Shown here one piece after another: positions 1 through 8,798 of a stretch of DNA of 64,000 nucleotides. The stretch's first letter is position 1; each line of letters opens with the position of its first letter. The translations under genes were made by a program, and so were the position numbers. This stretch comes from Streptomyces sp. TRM68416 (lineage in GTDB: Bacteria > Actinomycetota > Actinomycetes > Streptomycetales > Streptomycetaceae), in the NCBI RefSeq assembly GCF_014596915.1, contig NZ_JACVWU010000005.1, positions 1 through 64,000 of the forward strand, read 5' to 3'. The notes beneath the pieces were generated by a model. It had not been told where the DNA came from and searched no databases. It saw only the letters and a list, made by a program, of their open reading frames with translations.

Positions 1-59
1 TCGTTGCCCTCGCCGCCGCCGGAGAAGGAAGACTTCCGCCATAGAGCGGGGGTGGTCAT
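1..59 (-). CDS. DUF397 domain protein, N-terminal fragment (runs off the window)
   Basis: An ATG at 59 on the minus strand opens a frame that continues past the window edge. The 19 visible residues include ALWRKSSFSGGGEGN, which is the signature opening of DUF397 proteins (W-x-KSS-x-S-GG). It starts 11 bases after the stop of the XRE/DUF5753 gene, so the two are co-transcribed. DUF397 proteins are the usual small partner of DUF5753 regulators in Streptomyces. Only the N-terminus is present, so nothing can be said about the rest. Confidence 0.75.
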   Translation of the reverse strand, partial: MTTPALWRKSSFSGGGEGN

Positions 60-69
60 GACTGGGTCC

Positions 70-921
70 TCACAGGTCCTTGGCCAACTGGTGGATGAGT
101 TCACGCGACCGCCCGGGGTCGAGTGACGCTTCCCTCACCCTACGGAAGAGCCTTCGGAAGTGCTCCAGTTGTGCCGCGGAGTCGACGAAGGCCGTGCCGT
201 GCGGGGCATCACGGACCACGGTGTCCAGGCCGGGCACCAGACCACCCAGGTACACCATCGCGCTTCCGGCCCCCGCGAAGTCGTCCAGGGCGAACGGGAC
301 GACCCGCACGGTCACGTGATCCGCCTCGGACAACTCCAGTACGCGAACCAGTTGAGCACGGAACTCGGCTCGACCGGCCACCTTGATGCGCAGGGCGGCC
401 TCGTGGATCACGGTCTCGTACGGCATGGGATCGGGTCCCTCGATGATGACCTTCCGCCGCATCCGGTGGCGTACCCGATGCTCCAGCTCGGTCTCCGGGA
501 ACTCGGGGTTCATGTAGGCGAAGAGAGCACGGGCATAGGCCTCCGTCTGGAACAGCCCGGGCACGTGGGTGACAGCCACGTCGTGCCGGAATGTGGCGTA
601 GTGATCCAACTCGGCGAGGTCCAGGTAGGCGGCGGGCAGAACACCCCGGTACTCCTCCCACCAACCGCGGGTCCGATCGCCGGCGAGCACCACGAGGGCG
701 TCGACCAACGGGCCGTCCGAGCAGGTGTAGTTGGCTGCGAGCCGACGGACGCGTTCCTCGCTGACCCCGGCGACACCGGACTCGATCTGGCTCATCTGTG
801 TGGAGTTCACACCCAGCAGAGAGGCCGCCTCGGTTGCCTTCAGGCCTGCGGCTTCCCGGAGCTTGCGCAGCTCGGAGCCTACGCGGATCTGTCGTGCCGT
901 GGGGTGTCGCCGCGTCGCCAT
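70..921 (-). CDS. XRE-family regulator with DUF5753 (WhiJ-like)
   Basis: A 283-residue protein with an N-terminal helix-turn-helix (about residues 8-60, including GVNSTQMSQIESG) and a C-terminal DUF5753 domain beginning near WWEEYRGVLP. I chose ATG 921 because GAGGGAG lies 9 bases upstream; an in-frame TTG at 942 would add seven residues and has no better ribosome site. It forms the triad seen at the S. coelicolor whiJ locus: XRE/DUF5753, DUF397 downstream and a divergent ATPase. Members repress development or bind their DUF397 partner. Orthology to whiJ itself rests on remembered gene order (mqnC and nuo follow) and is not proven, since Streptomyces carry many paralogues. Confidence 0.85.
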   Translation of the reverse strand: MATRRHPTARQIRVGSELRKLREAAGLKATEAASLLGVNSTQMSQIESGVAGVSEERVRRLAANYTCSDGPLVDALVVLAGDRTRGWWEEYRGVLPAAYLDLAELDHYATFRHDVAVTHVPGLFQTEAYARALFAYMNPEFPETELEHRVRHRMRRKVIIEGPDPMPYETVIHEAALRIKVAGRAEFRAQLVRVLELSEADHVTVRVVPFALDDFAGAGSAMVYLGGLVPGLDTVVRDAPHGTAFVDSAAQLEHFRRLFRRVREASLDPGRSRELIHQLAKDL

Positions 922-1158
922 GTGGTGCGCTCCCTCTATCAACTTGCCGCGCTAGGTGCCTCGTTCGGGTGTGAGATTACGCAGACAGCTTGCGCGGTCG
1001 CAACATTTATACCTACCGTCAGTGACGCGCCGCACACCCTGTGAATCCCCGGGACCCCGGAAGCGCACCGCTCCGCCCTGCCGCGGCGGCTGCGACACTG
1101 CCACCGCCCGCGCTCCGCAGGGACTGCCAACTCTCCTTCCTGCGACAGGAGTTCACCC

Positions 1159-1569
1159 ATGCCGGAAAGTGACCCCTGGGAGTACACCCTCTCCATCCCC
1201 AACGACCTTCGCGCCGTCACCGTCTGTCGCCGCACCCTCCGTCTGATCCTGACCATGCACGGCCTGATCCGCCTCGTGGACACGGCCGAGCTGGTCGCGG
1301 CGGAGCTCGTCTCCAACTCCGTACGTCATACGGCGGGGCCCGCCGCCCTGCGGGTGCGCTGGTCGGCCGGGGTGCTGAGGGTCGGGGCGTGGGACGCGGA
1401 CCCCGTGCCTCCCGGTCCGCCGGAGAGATGGGAGCGGCTGGGGGAGGAGGTGGAGGACGGGAGGGGGATGGCCCTCGTCCGGGCGTGCGCCGACGTGTGG
1501 GGGTGGCAGCCGCTGTGCCGGGACGGCAGTCGCGGTAAGTATGTGTGGTGTGACCTCGTCGCGGCGTAG
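1159..1569 (+). CDS. ATP-binding anti-sigma-factor-like protein (HATPase_c)
   Basis: A 136-residue single-domain protein of the RsbW/SpoIIAB-like GHKL ATPase group. The N box is visible as AELVSNSVRHT (about residues 52-62), the G1 region as WDADPVPP and the G2 box as DGRGMALV. The ATG has AGGAG 8 bases upstream. It is divergent from the XRE/DUF5753 gene across a 237-bp spacer, which is the usual arrangement of these modules. Such proteins may act as kinases of anti-anti-sigma factors or may have lost that activity; the target cannot be told from sequence. Confidence 0.85.
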   Translation: MPESDPWEYTLSIPNDLRAVTVCRRTLRLILTMHGLIRLVDTAELVAAELVSNSVRHTAGPAALRVRWSAGVLRVGAWDADPVPPGPPERWERLGEEVEDGRGMALVRACADVWGWQPLCRDGSRGKYVWCDLVAA

Positions 1570-1777
1570 GGGATGTGAGGAGTGCGACGCGCTCCCCGCG
1601 CTCGGCGGGCAGGTCGGCCTGTTTCGGGTGAGATGTGAGAGGTGTCCGTAGCGTCACCGCCTCCGCTCCCGCTCCGCCCTTCGACGGCCCGAAGGTCAGT
1701 CCATAAGATCTCTGTAGGCTCAGTACGCCCATCACCCCCTCCCGCCGCATACGACCACACACCCCAGGACACCTCCC

Positions 1778-4771
1778 ATGCCGCGACGCTCAAGCTCGAC
1801 GGGAAGCCCCACGGGAAGCCCGACCACCCCGCGGAACCGGACCCCGCAGCCCGTGCGCGTGCACCGGCGTTCCTTCGGGGACTTCGTGAAGGCGTTCCTC
1901 GCGTTCCTCGCGTTCGTCGCGCTGCTCGTGCTGGTCGTCGGGGTGCCCGTCGCGCTGGCCACGCAGCTCGGGTGGCCGGTGCCGAGCACGTGGGACCCGC
2001 AGGAGTGGCTCACCAACGAGCTGGACGTCGGCGCCTTCCTCGGCATCCTCACCTTCTTCGTCTGGCTGGCCTGGGCCCAGTTCACGGCGTGTGTGATCGT
2101 CGAGATGAAGGCGGCGGTGTCCGGGGTCGGCGTGCCGGGGCGCGTGCCCGGCGCCGGGCCGAGCCAGCTGCTCGCCCGGCAGCTCGTCGCGGCGCTGCTG
2201 CTCGTCGGCGCGACCGCCGCCAGCCTGACGCCGGGGCTGTCGCAGCTCGGGCAGAGCCTGGAGGGGAACCAGCGGGGGACCGTCGCCGCGGCCGAGCAGA
2301 CCCCGGGCGGGCTGTTCGCGCAGCAGCAGGAGCAGGCCGCGAGCACCGCCGCCGCCCTCGCCGAGCAGGCGTCCCACGCCGAGGCCGGGGCCGGGGCGAG
2401 CACCGCCAAGGGCGGCGACACGAAGTACTACCGGATCCAGCCGCCCGAGGGGCGCCACCACGACTCCCTCTGGGAGATCGCCGAGCGGCACCTGGGCGAC
2501 GGCCGCCGGTACAAGGAGATCTACCAGCTCAACAAGGACCGGGTGCAGCCCGACGGCTCCCGGCTGTCCGAGGCCTCCCTCATCCGGCCCGGCTGGATCA
2601 TGGAGATGCCGGGCGACGCCCGCGGCGGCGACCTGGTGGAGATGCCCGACGAGGCACCGAACGTCTCGCCCGAGGTCCAGCAGCAGATCAGCGACTACGC
2701 CAAGACCGGGGATCAGGCGCAGGGCGGCGGCGCGCAAGGCGACCAAGCACAAGGCGGCGGTGCCCAGGGCGGCTCCGACGCCCACGTCTCCGTACCCGAA
2801 CAGCGCCCCGCGCCCGACCGGCACGCCGACCACCGGCAGCCGGCCGCCCCCCACGCCACCGGGTCCACGCAGGACGGAAGCTCCTTCGGCCTCCCCGAGG
2901 CGCTGCTCGCCGCGCCCCTGCTCGCCGCGGGCCTCCTCGGTGCGCTCGGTCGGCGCCGCCGCCAGGCGCTGTGGCAGTCGGCGCTCGGCACCGTCGGCGG
3001 GCGGCGCGGCATGGAGCCGCCCACGCCGACCGGCTCCGCCGCGGACGCCCAGGACGCGCTCCTGGTCGGCGCCGACCCCGAGGGCGTACGCCTGCTCGAC
3101 CGGTCGCTGCGCGGCCTCGCCGCCTCCCTCGCCGAGGAGTCCCGCGCCCTGCCGACCGTCTACGCGGCCTGGCTCAGCAACGGCGACCTGCACCTCCAGC
3201 TCGCCCAGCCCGCCGGGAAGCCGCCCGCGCCCTGGCAGCTCGGGCAGGACCAGACGTTCTGGATGCTGGCCCGGACCGACGCCGAGCGGTACGAGGACAC
3301 CGACACCGCCGCCCCCTACCCGGGCCTGGTCAGCCTCGGCACCATGGACGACTCGCGGCTGCTGCTCAACCTGGAGTCGGTGCCCGGCATCGTGTCCCTG
3401 AGCGGCCGCGAGGCCGACCGGGCGGCCGTCTTCGCCTCCGTCGCCGCCGAACTCGCCACCAACGGCTGGTCGGACCGTATGACCATCACCCTCGTCGGGT
3501 TCGGCCAGGACCTCACCCCGCTCGCGCCCAACCGGCTGCGCCACCTCGACGGCGTCGAGGACCTGATCGAGACCATGGAGGCCGAGACGCGGCAGCGGCG
3601 GGGGGCCTTGGGAGCCGCCGGGCACGACTCCGTGCTGACCGGTCGCACGGGCCCCGCCCAGCACACCCGTTGGGCCCCGCACCTGGTCCTGCTCGCCGCC
3701 CAGCCCTCCGCCGAGGACGCCGTCAAGCTCGCCGAACTCGCCGCCGACGCCGGACGGCTCGGCATCGGCTACCTCGTCGGCACCGAGACCGGCGACCTGC
3801 CCGGCGCCGCCTGGGAGATGGAGATCACCGGCGAGGGCAAGCTGCTCGCCCCGCTCCTCGGCCTCGAACTCGACGCCCAGCTCCTGCCGGTCCCGCAACA
3901 GCAGGCCGTCGTGGAACTGTTCGTCCAGGCCGACCCCGAGCACGGCCCCGACGGCGGCCCGGCCACCACCCCGCCGTTCCTCGTCGACGTCAGCGAGCAG
4001 GGACGGCCCGCGGTCTACGCCCGGCTCGTCGGCCCCTACGAGATCATCGGCCTCGACACCCCGGACGGCGACCGCAGCGCCCTGCTCCACGAGGCGCTCG
4101 CGCTGCTCCTGCTGCACCGCGAGGGCGTGCACCCGCGCGTGCTGTCCTCCGCGCTGTGGCCGCGCGGGGTCACCGAGGACGTCCGCGACGCCCTCCTGGA
4201 ACGGCTCCGCGCCTGGCTCGGCACCGACCCCGACGGCAGCCCGCGGCTGCGCACCGACGCCACCGGCCGGCTCACGCTCGCCAAGTCCGTCGTATCGGAC
4301 CTGGACGTGCTGCGTTCCCTCTACCACGAGGCCACGCAGGGCCGGGGCGTCGACAGCCGGGTGGTGCGCGGGCGGCTCCTGACCGACGCGCTCGTCCTGG
4401 TGCGCGGGCCGCTGCTCGCCGACCGGCCCGAGGGCCGCTACCGCTGGCTCACCCACGAGATCGTCGACGCCCAGCTCCCGCTGCTGGTCGCCGACATCGG
4501 GCTCGCGCTGTCCGCGTTCCACCTGGAGAAGGACCGCGCGGAGAAGGCCATCGAGGCGCTGAACGCGGCCCTGGGCTCCGCGCCCGTCGACGAGCGTCTG
4601 TGGCACGAGCTGCTGCGCGCCACCCACGCCACCGGCGACACCGCCCGGCTCCAGGCCCTGACCGCCGACCTGATCACCCGCAGCGGCGCGCGCGGGCTGC
4701 CGCCGCGCACCGAGGCGCTGCTCGACGAGCTGCTGCCGACCTGGCGCGACGGCGCCGTCGCCGCCGGATGA
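1778..4771 (+). CDS. Membrane-anchored LysM / BTAD regulatory protein
   Basis: A 997-residue protein. Hydrophobic segments lie near residues 38-60, 88-110 and 135-155, with another near 372-392. A LysM module (about 213-278, with DSLWEIAERHLGDG and the RPGW turn) is predicted to bind peptidoglycan. The C-terminal third has a winged-helix-like region (about 740-835) and a bacterial transcriptional activator domain (about 840-980) of the SARP/AfsR type. The region around 300-340 is repetitive, rich in QAQGGGAQG. Its stop overlaps the start of the prepilin peptidase gene by 4 bases, so they are translationally coupled. A cell-wall sensor linked to pilus or secretion genes is an inference; no classical DNA target is visible. 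Confidence 0.85.
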   Translation: MPRRSSSTGSPTGSPTTPRNRTPQPVRVHRRSFGDFVKAFLAFLAFVALLVLVVGVPVALATQLGWPVPSTWDPQEWLTNELDVGAFLGILTFFVWLAWAQFTACVIVEMKAAVSGVGVPGRVPGAGPSQLLARQLVAALLLVGATAASLTPGLSQLGQSLEGNQRGTVAAAEQTPGGLFAQQQEQAASTAAALAEQASHAEAGAGASTAKGGDTKYYRIQPPEGRHHDSLWEIAERHLGDGRRYKEIYQLNKDRVQPDGSRLSEASLIRPGWIMEMPGDARGGDLVEMPDEAPNVSPEVQQQISDYAKTGDQAQGGGAQGDQAQGGGAQGGSDAHVSVPEQRPAPDRHADHRQPAAPHATGSTQDGSSFGLPEALLAAPLLAAGLLGALGRRRRQALWQSALGTVGGRRGMEPPTPTGSAADAQDALLVGADPEGVRLLDRSLRGLAASLAEESRALPTVYAAWLSNGDLHLQLAQPAGKPPAPWQLGQDQTFWMLARTDAERYEDTDTAAPYPGLVSLGTMDDSRLLLNLESVPGIVSLSGREADRAAVFASVAAELATNGWSDRMTITLVGFGQDLTPLAPNRLRHLDGVEDLIETMEAETRQRRGALGAAGHDSVLTGRTGPAQHTRWAPHLVLLAAQPSAEDAVKLAELAADAGRLGIGYLVGTETGDLPGAAWEMEITGEGKLLAPLLGLELDAQLLPVPQQQAVVELFVQADPEHGPDGGPATTPPFLVDVSEQGRPAVYARLVGPYEIIGLDTPDGDRSALLHEALALLLLHREGVHPRVLSSALWPRGVTEDVRDALLERLRAWLGTDPDGSPRLRTDATGRLTLAKSVVSDLDVLRSLYHEATQGRGVDSRVVRGRLLTDALVLVRGPLLADRPEGRYRWLTHEIVDAQLPLLVADIGLALSAFHLEKDRAEKAIEALNAALGSAPVDERLWHELLRATHATGDTARLQALTADLITRSGARGLPPRTEALLDELLPTWRDGAVAAG

Positions 4772-5493
4772 CCGACCTGCTGCTCGTCCTCGCCGCCGCA
4801 CTGTGGGGTGCGGCGGCGGGCGCCCTCCTGCCCAGGGCCGCCTACCGCTTCTCCGTCCAGCCCGAGGAGCCCTGGCGGAACACCTGCCCGGCCGGCCACC
4901 CGGTGCGCGGCTGGCTCGGCCGCGCCCACTGCGGCACCTGCCGTGAGGCCTACGGCCCTGGCGGCGTCCTGCTCCCTCTCGCCACCGCCCTGGTCTGCGC
5001 CGCCCTCGCCGCCGCCACCGGCACCCGCCCCGAACTGGGCGTCTGGCTGCTGCTCGCGCCCGTCGGCGTGCTGCTGTCGGTCGTGGACCTCCGGGTGCAG
5101 CGGCTGCCGGACGCGCTGACCCTCCCGCTCGCGGCCGCCGCGCTCGCCCTGCTCGGCGTCGTGGCGCTGCTGCCCGAACACGCGGGGGAGTGGCTCACCG
5201 CCCTGTACGGCAGCCTCGCCCTCGGCGCCGGTTACTTCGTCCTCTTCCTCATCAACCCCTCCGGCATGGCCTTCGGCGACGTGAAGCTGGCCCTCGGCAC
5301 GGGCGCGGTGCTGGGGTGGTACGGCTGGTCGGCGGTCATGCTGGGCACCTTCGCCGGGTTCCTCCTCGGGGCCTTCTACGCCGGCGCCCTGGTCGTCGTA
5401 GGGAAGGCAGGGCGGAAAACGGCGATCGCCTTCGGGCCGTTCCTGCTGGCCGGCGCGTTCCTGGGGTTGCTCGTCGGGGCGTACACGGCCTGA
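4768..5493 (+). CDS. Prepilin peptidase (A24 family)
   Basis: A 241-residue polytopic membrane protein. The two catalytic aspartates of A24 aspartyl proteases are visible in VVDLRVQRLPD (about residue 107) and GMAFGDVKLALGTG (about 171). An N-terminal four-Cys/His segment (CPAGH...CGTC, about residues 40-57) matches the zinc-binding cytoplasmic loop of PilD-type enzymes. It would cleave and possibly methylate type IV or Tad prepilins. ATG 4768 overlaps the upstream stop (ATGA). No prepilin gene is present in this window, so the substrates are elsewhere. Confidence 0.9.
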   Translation: MTDLLLVLAAALWGAAAGALLPRAAYRFSVQPEEPWRNTCPAGHPVRGWLGRAHCGTCREAYGPGGVLLPLATALVCAALAAATGTRPELGVWLLLAPVGVLLSVVDLRVQRLPDALTLPLAAAALALLGVVALLPEHAGEWLTALYGSLALGAGYFVLFLINPSGMAFGDVKLALGTGAVLGWYGWSAVMLGTFAGFLLGAFYAGALVVVGKAGRKTAIAFGPFLLAGAFLGLLVGAYTA

Positions 5494-5615
5494 CGTCGGG
5501 CGGGAATCGGGGCTGGCGTACGCTGGATCAGTCCGCCCACCCGTCTCCCACCACCACCCTTGTAGGGAGCGCTTCGCGCACACCTTTTGATTCCTTGACG
5601 AAAGGGACACCGCCG

Positions 5616-6815
5616 GTGACCGAGAAGGCCGACCTCCAGTCCGTCCTCGACCGTGCCGCCGCGGGCGGACGCATCACCCCCGAAGAGGCCCTCGACCTCT
5701 ACCGCGACGCCCCGCTGCACGCACTGGGCGCCGCCGCCGACGCCGTACGCCGCCGCCGGTACGCGGGTACCGAGCACATCGCGACGTACATCATCGAGCG
5801 CAACATCAACTACACGAACGTGTGCGTCACGGCGTGCAAGTTCTGCGCCTTCTACGCGCCGCCCAAGGACACCAAGAACGGCTGGACCCGCGACCTCGAC
5901 GACATCCTGCGCCGGTGCGCCGAGACCGTCGAACTCGGTGGTACGCAGATCATGTTCCAGGGCGGACACCACCCGGACTACGGCGTCGAGTACTACGAGA
6001 AGCACTTCGCGGCCATCAAGAAGGACTTCCCGCAGCTCGTCATCCACAGCCTGGGGGCGAGCGAGGTCGAGCACATGGCCCGCATCTCCAAGGTGAGCGT
6101 GGAGGAGGCGATCCAGCGCATCCACGCCGCCGGGCTCGACTCCTTCGCCGGTGCCGGTGCGGAACTGCTGCCCGAGCGGCCCCGCAAGGCCATCGCCCCG
6201 CTCAAGGAGTCCGGCGAACGCTGGCTGGAGATCATGGAGACCGCCCACCGGCTGGGCGTGGAGTCCACCTCCACCATGCTGATGGGCACCGGCGAGACCA
6301 ACGCCGAGCGCATCGAGCACCTGCGGATGATCCGTGACGTACAGGACCGGACCGGGGGCTTCCGCGCCTTCATCCCGTACCTGTACCAGCCGATGAACAA
6401 CCATCTGAAGGGCCGCACGCAGGCCACGATCTTCGAGTACCTGCGGATGATCGCGATCGCCCGGCTGTTCATGGACAACATCGCCCACATCCAGGGCTCC
6501 TGGCTGACCACCGGCCAGGACGCCGGCCAGCTCACCCTGCACTACGGCGCGGACGACCTCGGCTCGGTCATGCTGGAGGAGAACGTCGTCTCGGCGGCCG
6601 GTGCCAAGCACCGCTCCAACCTGCAGGAAATGATCGACATGATCCGCACGGCGGGGCGGGTCCCGGCCCAGCGCTCCACCACCTACGAGCACCTCGTCGT
6701 GCACGACGACCCGGCGAACGACCCCGTCGACGAGCGGGTCGTCTCCCACATCTCCTCCACGGCGATCGAGGGCGGCACCGCCCACCCCGAGCTGAAGATC
6801 CTCGCTGCCAACTAG
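5616..6815 (+). CDS. mqnC: Cyclic dehypoxanthine futalosine synthase MqnC (radical SAM)
   Basis: A 399-residue radical SAM enzyme of the futalosine menaquinone pathway; it cyclises dehypoxanthine futalosine to the cyclic product. The SAM-cluster motif CVTACKFC gives Cys70, Cys74 and Cys77, followed by the family-typical AFYAPPKD. The frame is open further upstream, but GTG 5616 is preceded by GAAAGGG and begins the conserved N-terminus. Seven bases separate it from the next gene. Its presence says that this organism makes menaquinone by the futalosine route, fitting the nearby menG, isoprenoid and nuo genes. Confidence 0.95.
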   Translation: MTEKADLQSVLDRAAAGGRITPEEALDLYRDAPLHALGAAADAVRRRRYAGTEHIATYIIERNINYTNVCVTACKFCAFYAPPKDTKNGWTRDLDDILRRCAETVELGGTQIMFQGGHHPDYGVEYYEKHFAAIKKDFPQLVIHSLGASEVEHMARISKVSVEEAIQRIHAAGLDSFAGAGAELLPERPRKAIAPLKESGERWLEIMETAHRLGVESTSTMLMGTGETNAERIEHLRMIRDVQDRTGGFRAFIPYLYQPMNNHLKGRTQATIFEYLRMIAIARLFMDNIAHIQGSWLTTGQDAGQLTLHYGADDLGSVMLEENVVSAAGAKHRSNLQEMIDMIRTAGRVPAQRSTTYEHLVVHDDPANDPVDERVVSHISSTAIEGGTAHPELKILAAN

Positions 6816-6822
6816 GGCCGCC

Positions 6823-7428
6823 GTGCTGACGATCCACGCCGACTCCAGGGGCCGCGCGCTCGCCGTGCAGGGCGCGTGGATCGCCGACGCGGGGCAGTTG
6901 GCGGACCTGGTCGCCCTGCATCCCGGGGCGCGGGTGCGGGAGTGGCCCGGCATCCTGACACCCGGGCTGATCAACCTCCACGGCAACGAGCTGCTGGAGG
7001 AGGCGTACCACCCCGATCCGCGCGAGGCCGACGAACTCGGCACCGAGCCGTTGACCGGTGCCGCGCTGGCGGCGCTCCCCATGGACGACGCCCGCTGGGC
7101 GGCCAGCGCCCGGCGCGGTCTGCAGCGCATGCTGGCCCACGGCACGGTCCGGGTGGCCTGCGAGGAACTGCGCAACCGGGCGGTGCGGGACGCCGTGCAC
7201 CGCTCGGGCGTGGCGCCCATGGGCCGTATCGGCAGCCCCGGCGGAACTCCCGCGCTCGACCCGTACGGCTCCGGGCTGCCGGTGGAGTTCGCGGCCCCGC
7301 GCGAGCGCCACTCCTCGGCCCGCTTCGCGGTTTTCGAGGTACGGGACGAGGCCGAACTCGCGGAGAGGGGCGCGGGGACGTGCGTGGCGACGGTGGCGGA
7401 GGGACGGTTGGTCTACCGGCGTCGGTAG
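6823..7428 (+). CDS. Imidazolonepropionase-like composite-domain protein
   Basis: A 201-residue protein starting with GTG directly behind mqnC and probably in its operon. It has the edge pieces of an amidohydrolase fold ([16 protein letters not shown] near residues 45-60, and a closing beta segment [15 protein letters not shown]) but not the long metal-binding barrel. Streptomyces genomes annotate such proteins as imidazolonepropionase-like. Full-length amidohydrolases deaminate aminofutalosine in this pathway, so a role near menaquinone synthesis is tempting. The protein is only about half the length of those enzymes, and I cannot assign a reaction. Confidence 0.75.
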   Translation: MLTIHADSRGRALAVQGAWIADAGQLADLVALHPGARVREWPGILTPGLINLHGNELLEEAYHPDPREADELGTEPLTGAALAALPMDDARWAASARRGLQRMLAHGTVRVACEELRNRAVRDAVHRSGVAPMGRIGSPGGTPALDPYGSGLPVEFAAPRERHSSARFAVFEVRDEAELAERGAGTCVATVAEGRLVYRRR

Positions 7429-7519
7429 ATCGGGGGCGCTTCTTGTGAACACGCCCCGCCTCGCTGCACTCGGTGAGGGCGTCCGCCGGTCGCGCGAGGG
7501 CGGCTGCAAGAATGGGCCC

Positions 7520-8215
7520 GTGACCCGCGCTTCCCTGAACAAGCAGCCGCACGAAGTCGCCTCCATGTTCGACGACGTCGCGGAACGGTACGACCTGACC
7601 AACGACGTGCTGTCGCTCGGCCAGGACCGGGTGTGGCGCAAGGAGGTCGCCAAGGCGGTCGACGCCCGGCCCGCGCAGAAGATCCTGGACCTCGCCGCCG
7701 GTACGGCGACCTCCTCCCTGCCCTTCGCCCGCACCGGCGCGTACGTCGTGCCCTGTGACTTCTCCCTCGGCATGCTCCAGGTCGGCAAGCGCAAGCACCC
7801 CTGGCTGCCGCTCACGGCGGGCGACGCGACGCGACTGCCGTTCAAGGACGGCACCTTCGACGCCGTCACGATCTCCTTCGGCCTGCGCAACGTCCAGGAC
7901 TTCGACGCCGCGCTGCGCGAGATGTACCGGGTGACGAGGCCCGGCGGCCGGGTTGTCATCTGCGAGTTCTCGCACCCCACGTGGGCGCCCTTCCGGACCG
8001 TCTACACCGAGTACCTGATGCGCGCCCTCCCGCCGGTCGCCCGCGCGGTCTCCTCCAACCCCGACGCCTACGTCTACCTCGCCGAGTCCATCCGCGCCTG
8101 GCCCGACCAGCCCGCCCTGGCCGAACGTCTGCGGGGGGCCGGCTGGTCGAAGGTCGTCTGGCGCAACCTGACAGGCGGGGTCGTGGCGCTGCACCGAGGG
8201 TTCAAGGAGAGCTGA
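7520..8215 (+). CDS. menG: Demethylmenaquinone methyltransferase MenG/UbiE
   Basis: A 231-residue SAM-dependent methyltransferase for the last ring methylation of menaquinone. The UbiE signatures are clear: [17 protein letters not shown] at the start, motif [13 protein letters not shown] (about residues 54-65), and [22 protein letters not shown] 7520 was chosen because the upstream part of the open frame lacks family similarity. The gene is separated by 91 bp from the amidohydrolase-like gene and ends just before a 15-bp tandem repeat. Confidence 0.95.
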   Translation: MTRASLNKQPHEVASMFDDVAERYDLTNDVLSLGQDRVWRKEVAKAVDARPAQKILDLAAGTATSSLPFARTGAYVVPCDFSLGMLQVGKRKHPWLPLTAGDATRLPFKDGTFDAVTISFGLRNVQDFDAALREMYRVTRPGGRVVICEFSHPTWAPFRTVYTEYLMRALPPVARAVSSNPDAYVYLAESIRAWPDQPALAERLRGAGWSKVVWRNLTGGVVALHRGFKES

Positions 8216-8222
8216 GGCGGGG

Positions 8223-8342
8223 GGCCGTTTCCGGTACGACCGTTTGGGGACCGGCCGTTTCAGGGCTGGCCGCTTCAGGGTCGGCCGTTTCAGGACCGGC
8301 CGTTTCAGGACCGGCCGTTTCAGGACCGGCCGCTTCAGGGGC
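8223..8342. repeat. 15-bp tandem repeat, eight copies
   Basis: Eight head-to-tail copies of GGCCGTTTCAGGACC and close variants, at 15-bp spacing from 8223 to 8342; the three copies from 8283 to 8327 are identical. It lies between the stops of menG (+) and the PASTA gene (-), and the PASTA stop codon sits in the last copy. The unit length is divisible by three, so all frames can stay open. Confidence 0.95.
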
Positions 8343-8700
8343 AGCCGAAGCCCGCGCATGCCGCGTAGGAGTGGCCGCCGGGCTCGTCGAGCTCCCGTTG
8401 CGTCCCGCCGCGCGGCGGTCGCGGTGAACGCGGCTCCCGTACGCCCGCGCCTCCGCCGCCCTCGCCCTCCCCGAAGTCGAACCACACGGTGACGACGGCC
8501 CCGCGCGGCACCTCGACGCCCGGCGGCGGGTACTGCCGTACGACGTAGTCGACGAGGGCGAGACGGACGTCGGCCCGGTCGGGCGAGGCCAGCAGCACGC
8601 CGCGTGCCTCGGCCGACCTGCACGCGTCCACGGCCATCAGGCCGACGAGGCGCGGTACGCGTACTTCGGGCGTCTTGGGCGGTATATGCACAGATGTCAC
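8335..8700 (-). CDS. Single-PASTA-domain small protein
   Basis: A 121-residue protein whose first half is one PASTA domain (about residues 12-76: VRVPRLVGLMAVDA...YPPPGVEVPRGAVVTVWF). PASTA domains bind muropeptides or beta-lactams in PBPs and Ser/Thr kinases. No signal peptide, kinase or membrane segment is present, so it is probably a stand-alone cytosolic or adaptor form. The C-terminal tail is Gly/Arg/Pro-rich, probably disordered, and ends inside the 15-bp repeat array, so its length may vary between strains. Confidence 0.75.
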   Translation of the reverse strand: MTSVHIPPKTPEVRVPRLVGLMAVDACRSAEARGVLLASPDRADVRLALVDYVVRQYPPPGVEVPRGAVVTVWFDFGEGEGGGGAGVREPRSPRPPRGGTQRELDEPGGHSYAACAGFGCP

Positions 8701-8798
8701 CCCCAGCGGTACCGGCAGAGTAACCCCGGCCGAGCGCCGCCCGGAAGCGCTAAGTGTCTTTCTGTGACAGTTCGTTACTGTTGGTGACCGAAATAGGG

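Noticed and set aside
1790..4801. A 1,003-residue open frame on the minus strand opposite the LysM/BTAD gene
   Set aside because: Composition is low-complexity Gly/Arg/Val, as expected from the antisense of a GC-rich gene; there is no ribosome site or domain, and the plus-strand gene has clear motifs.
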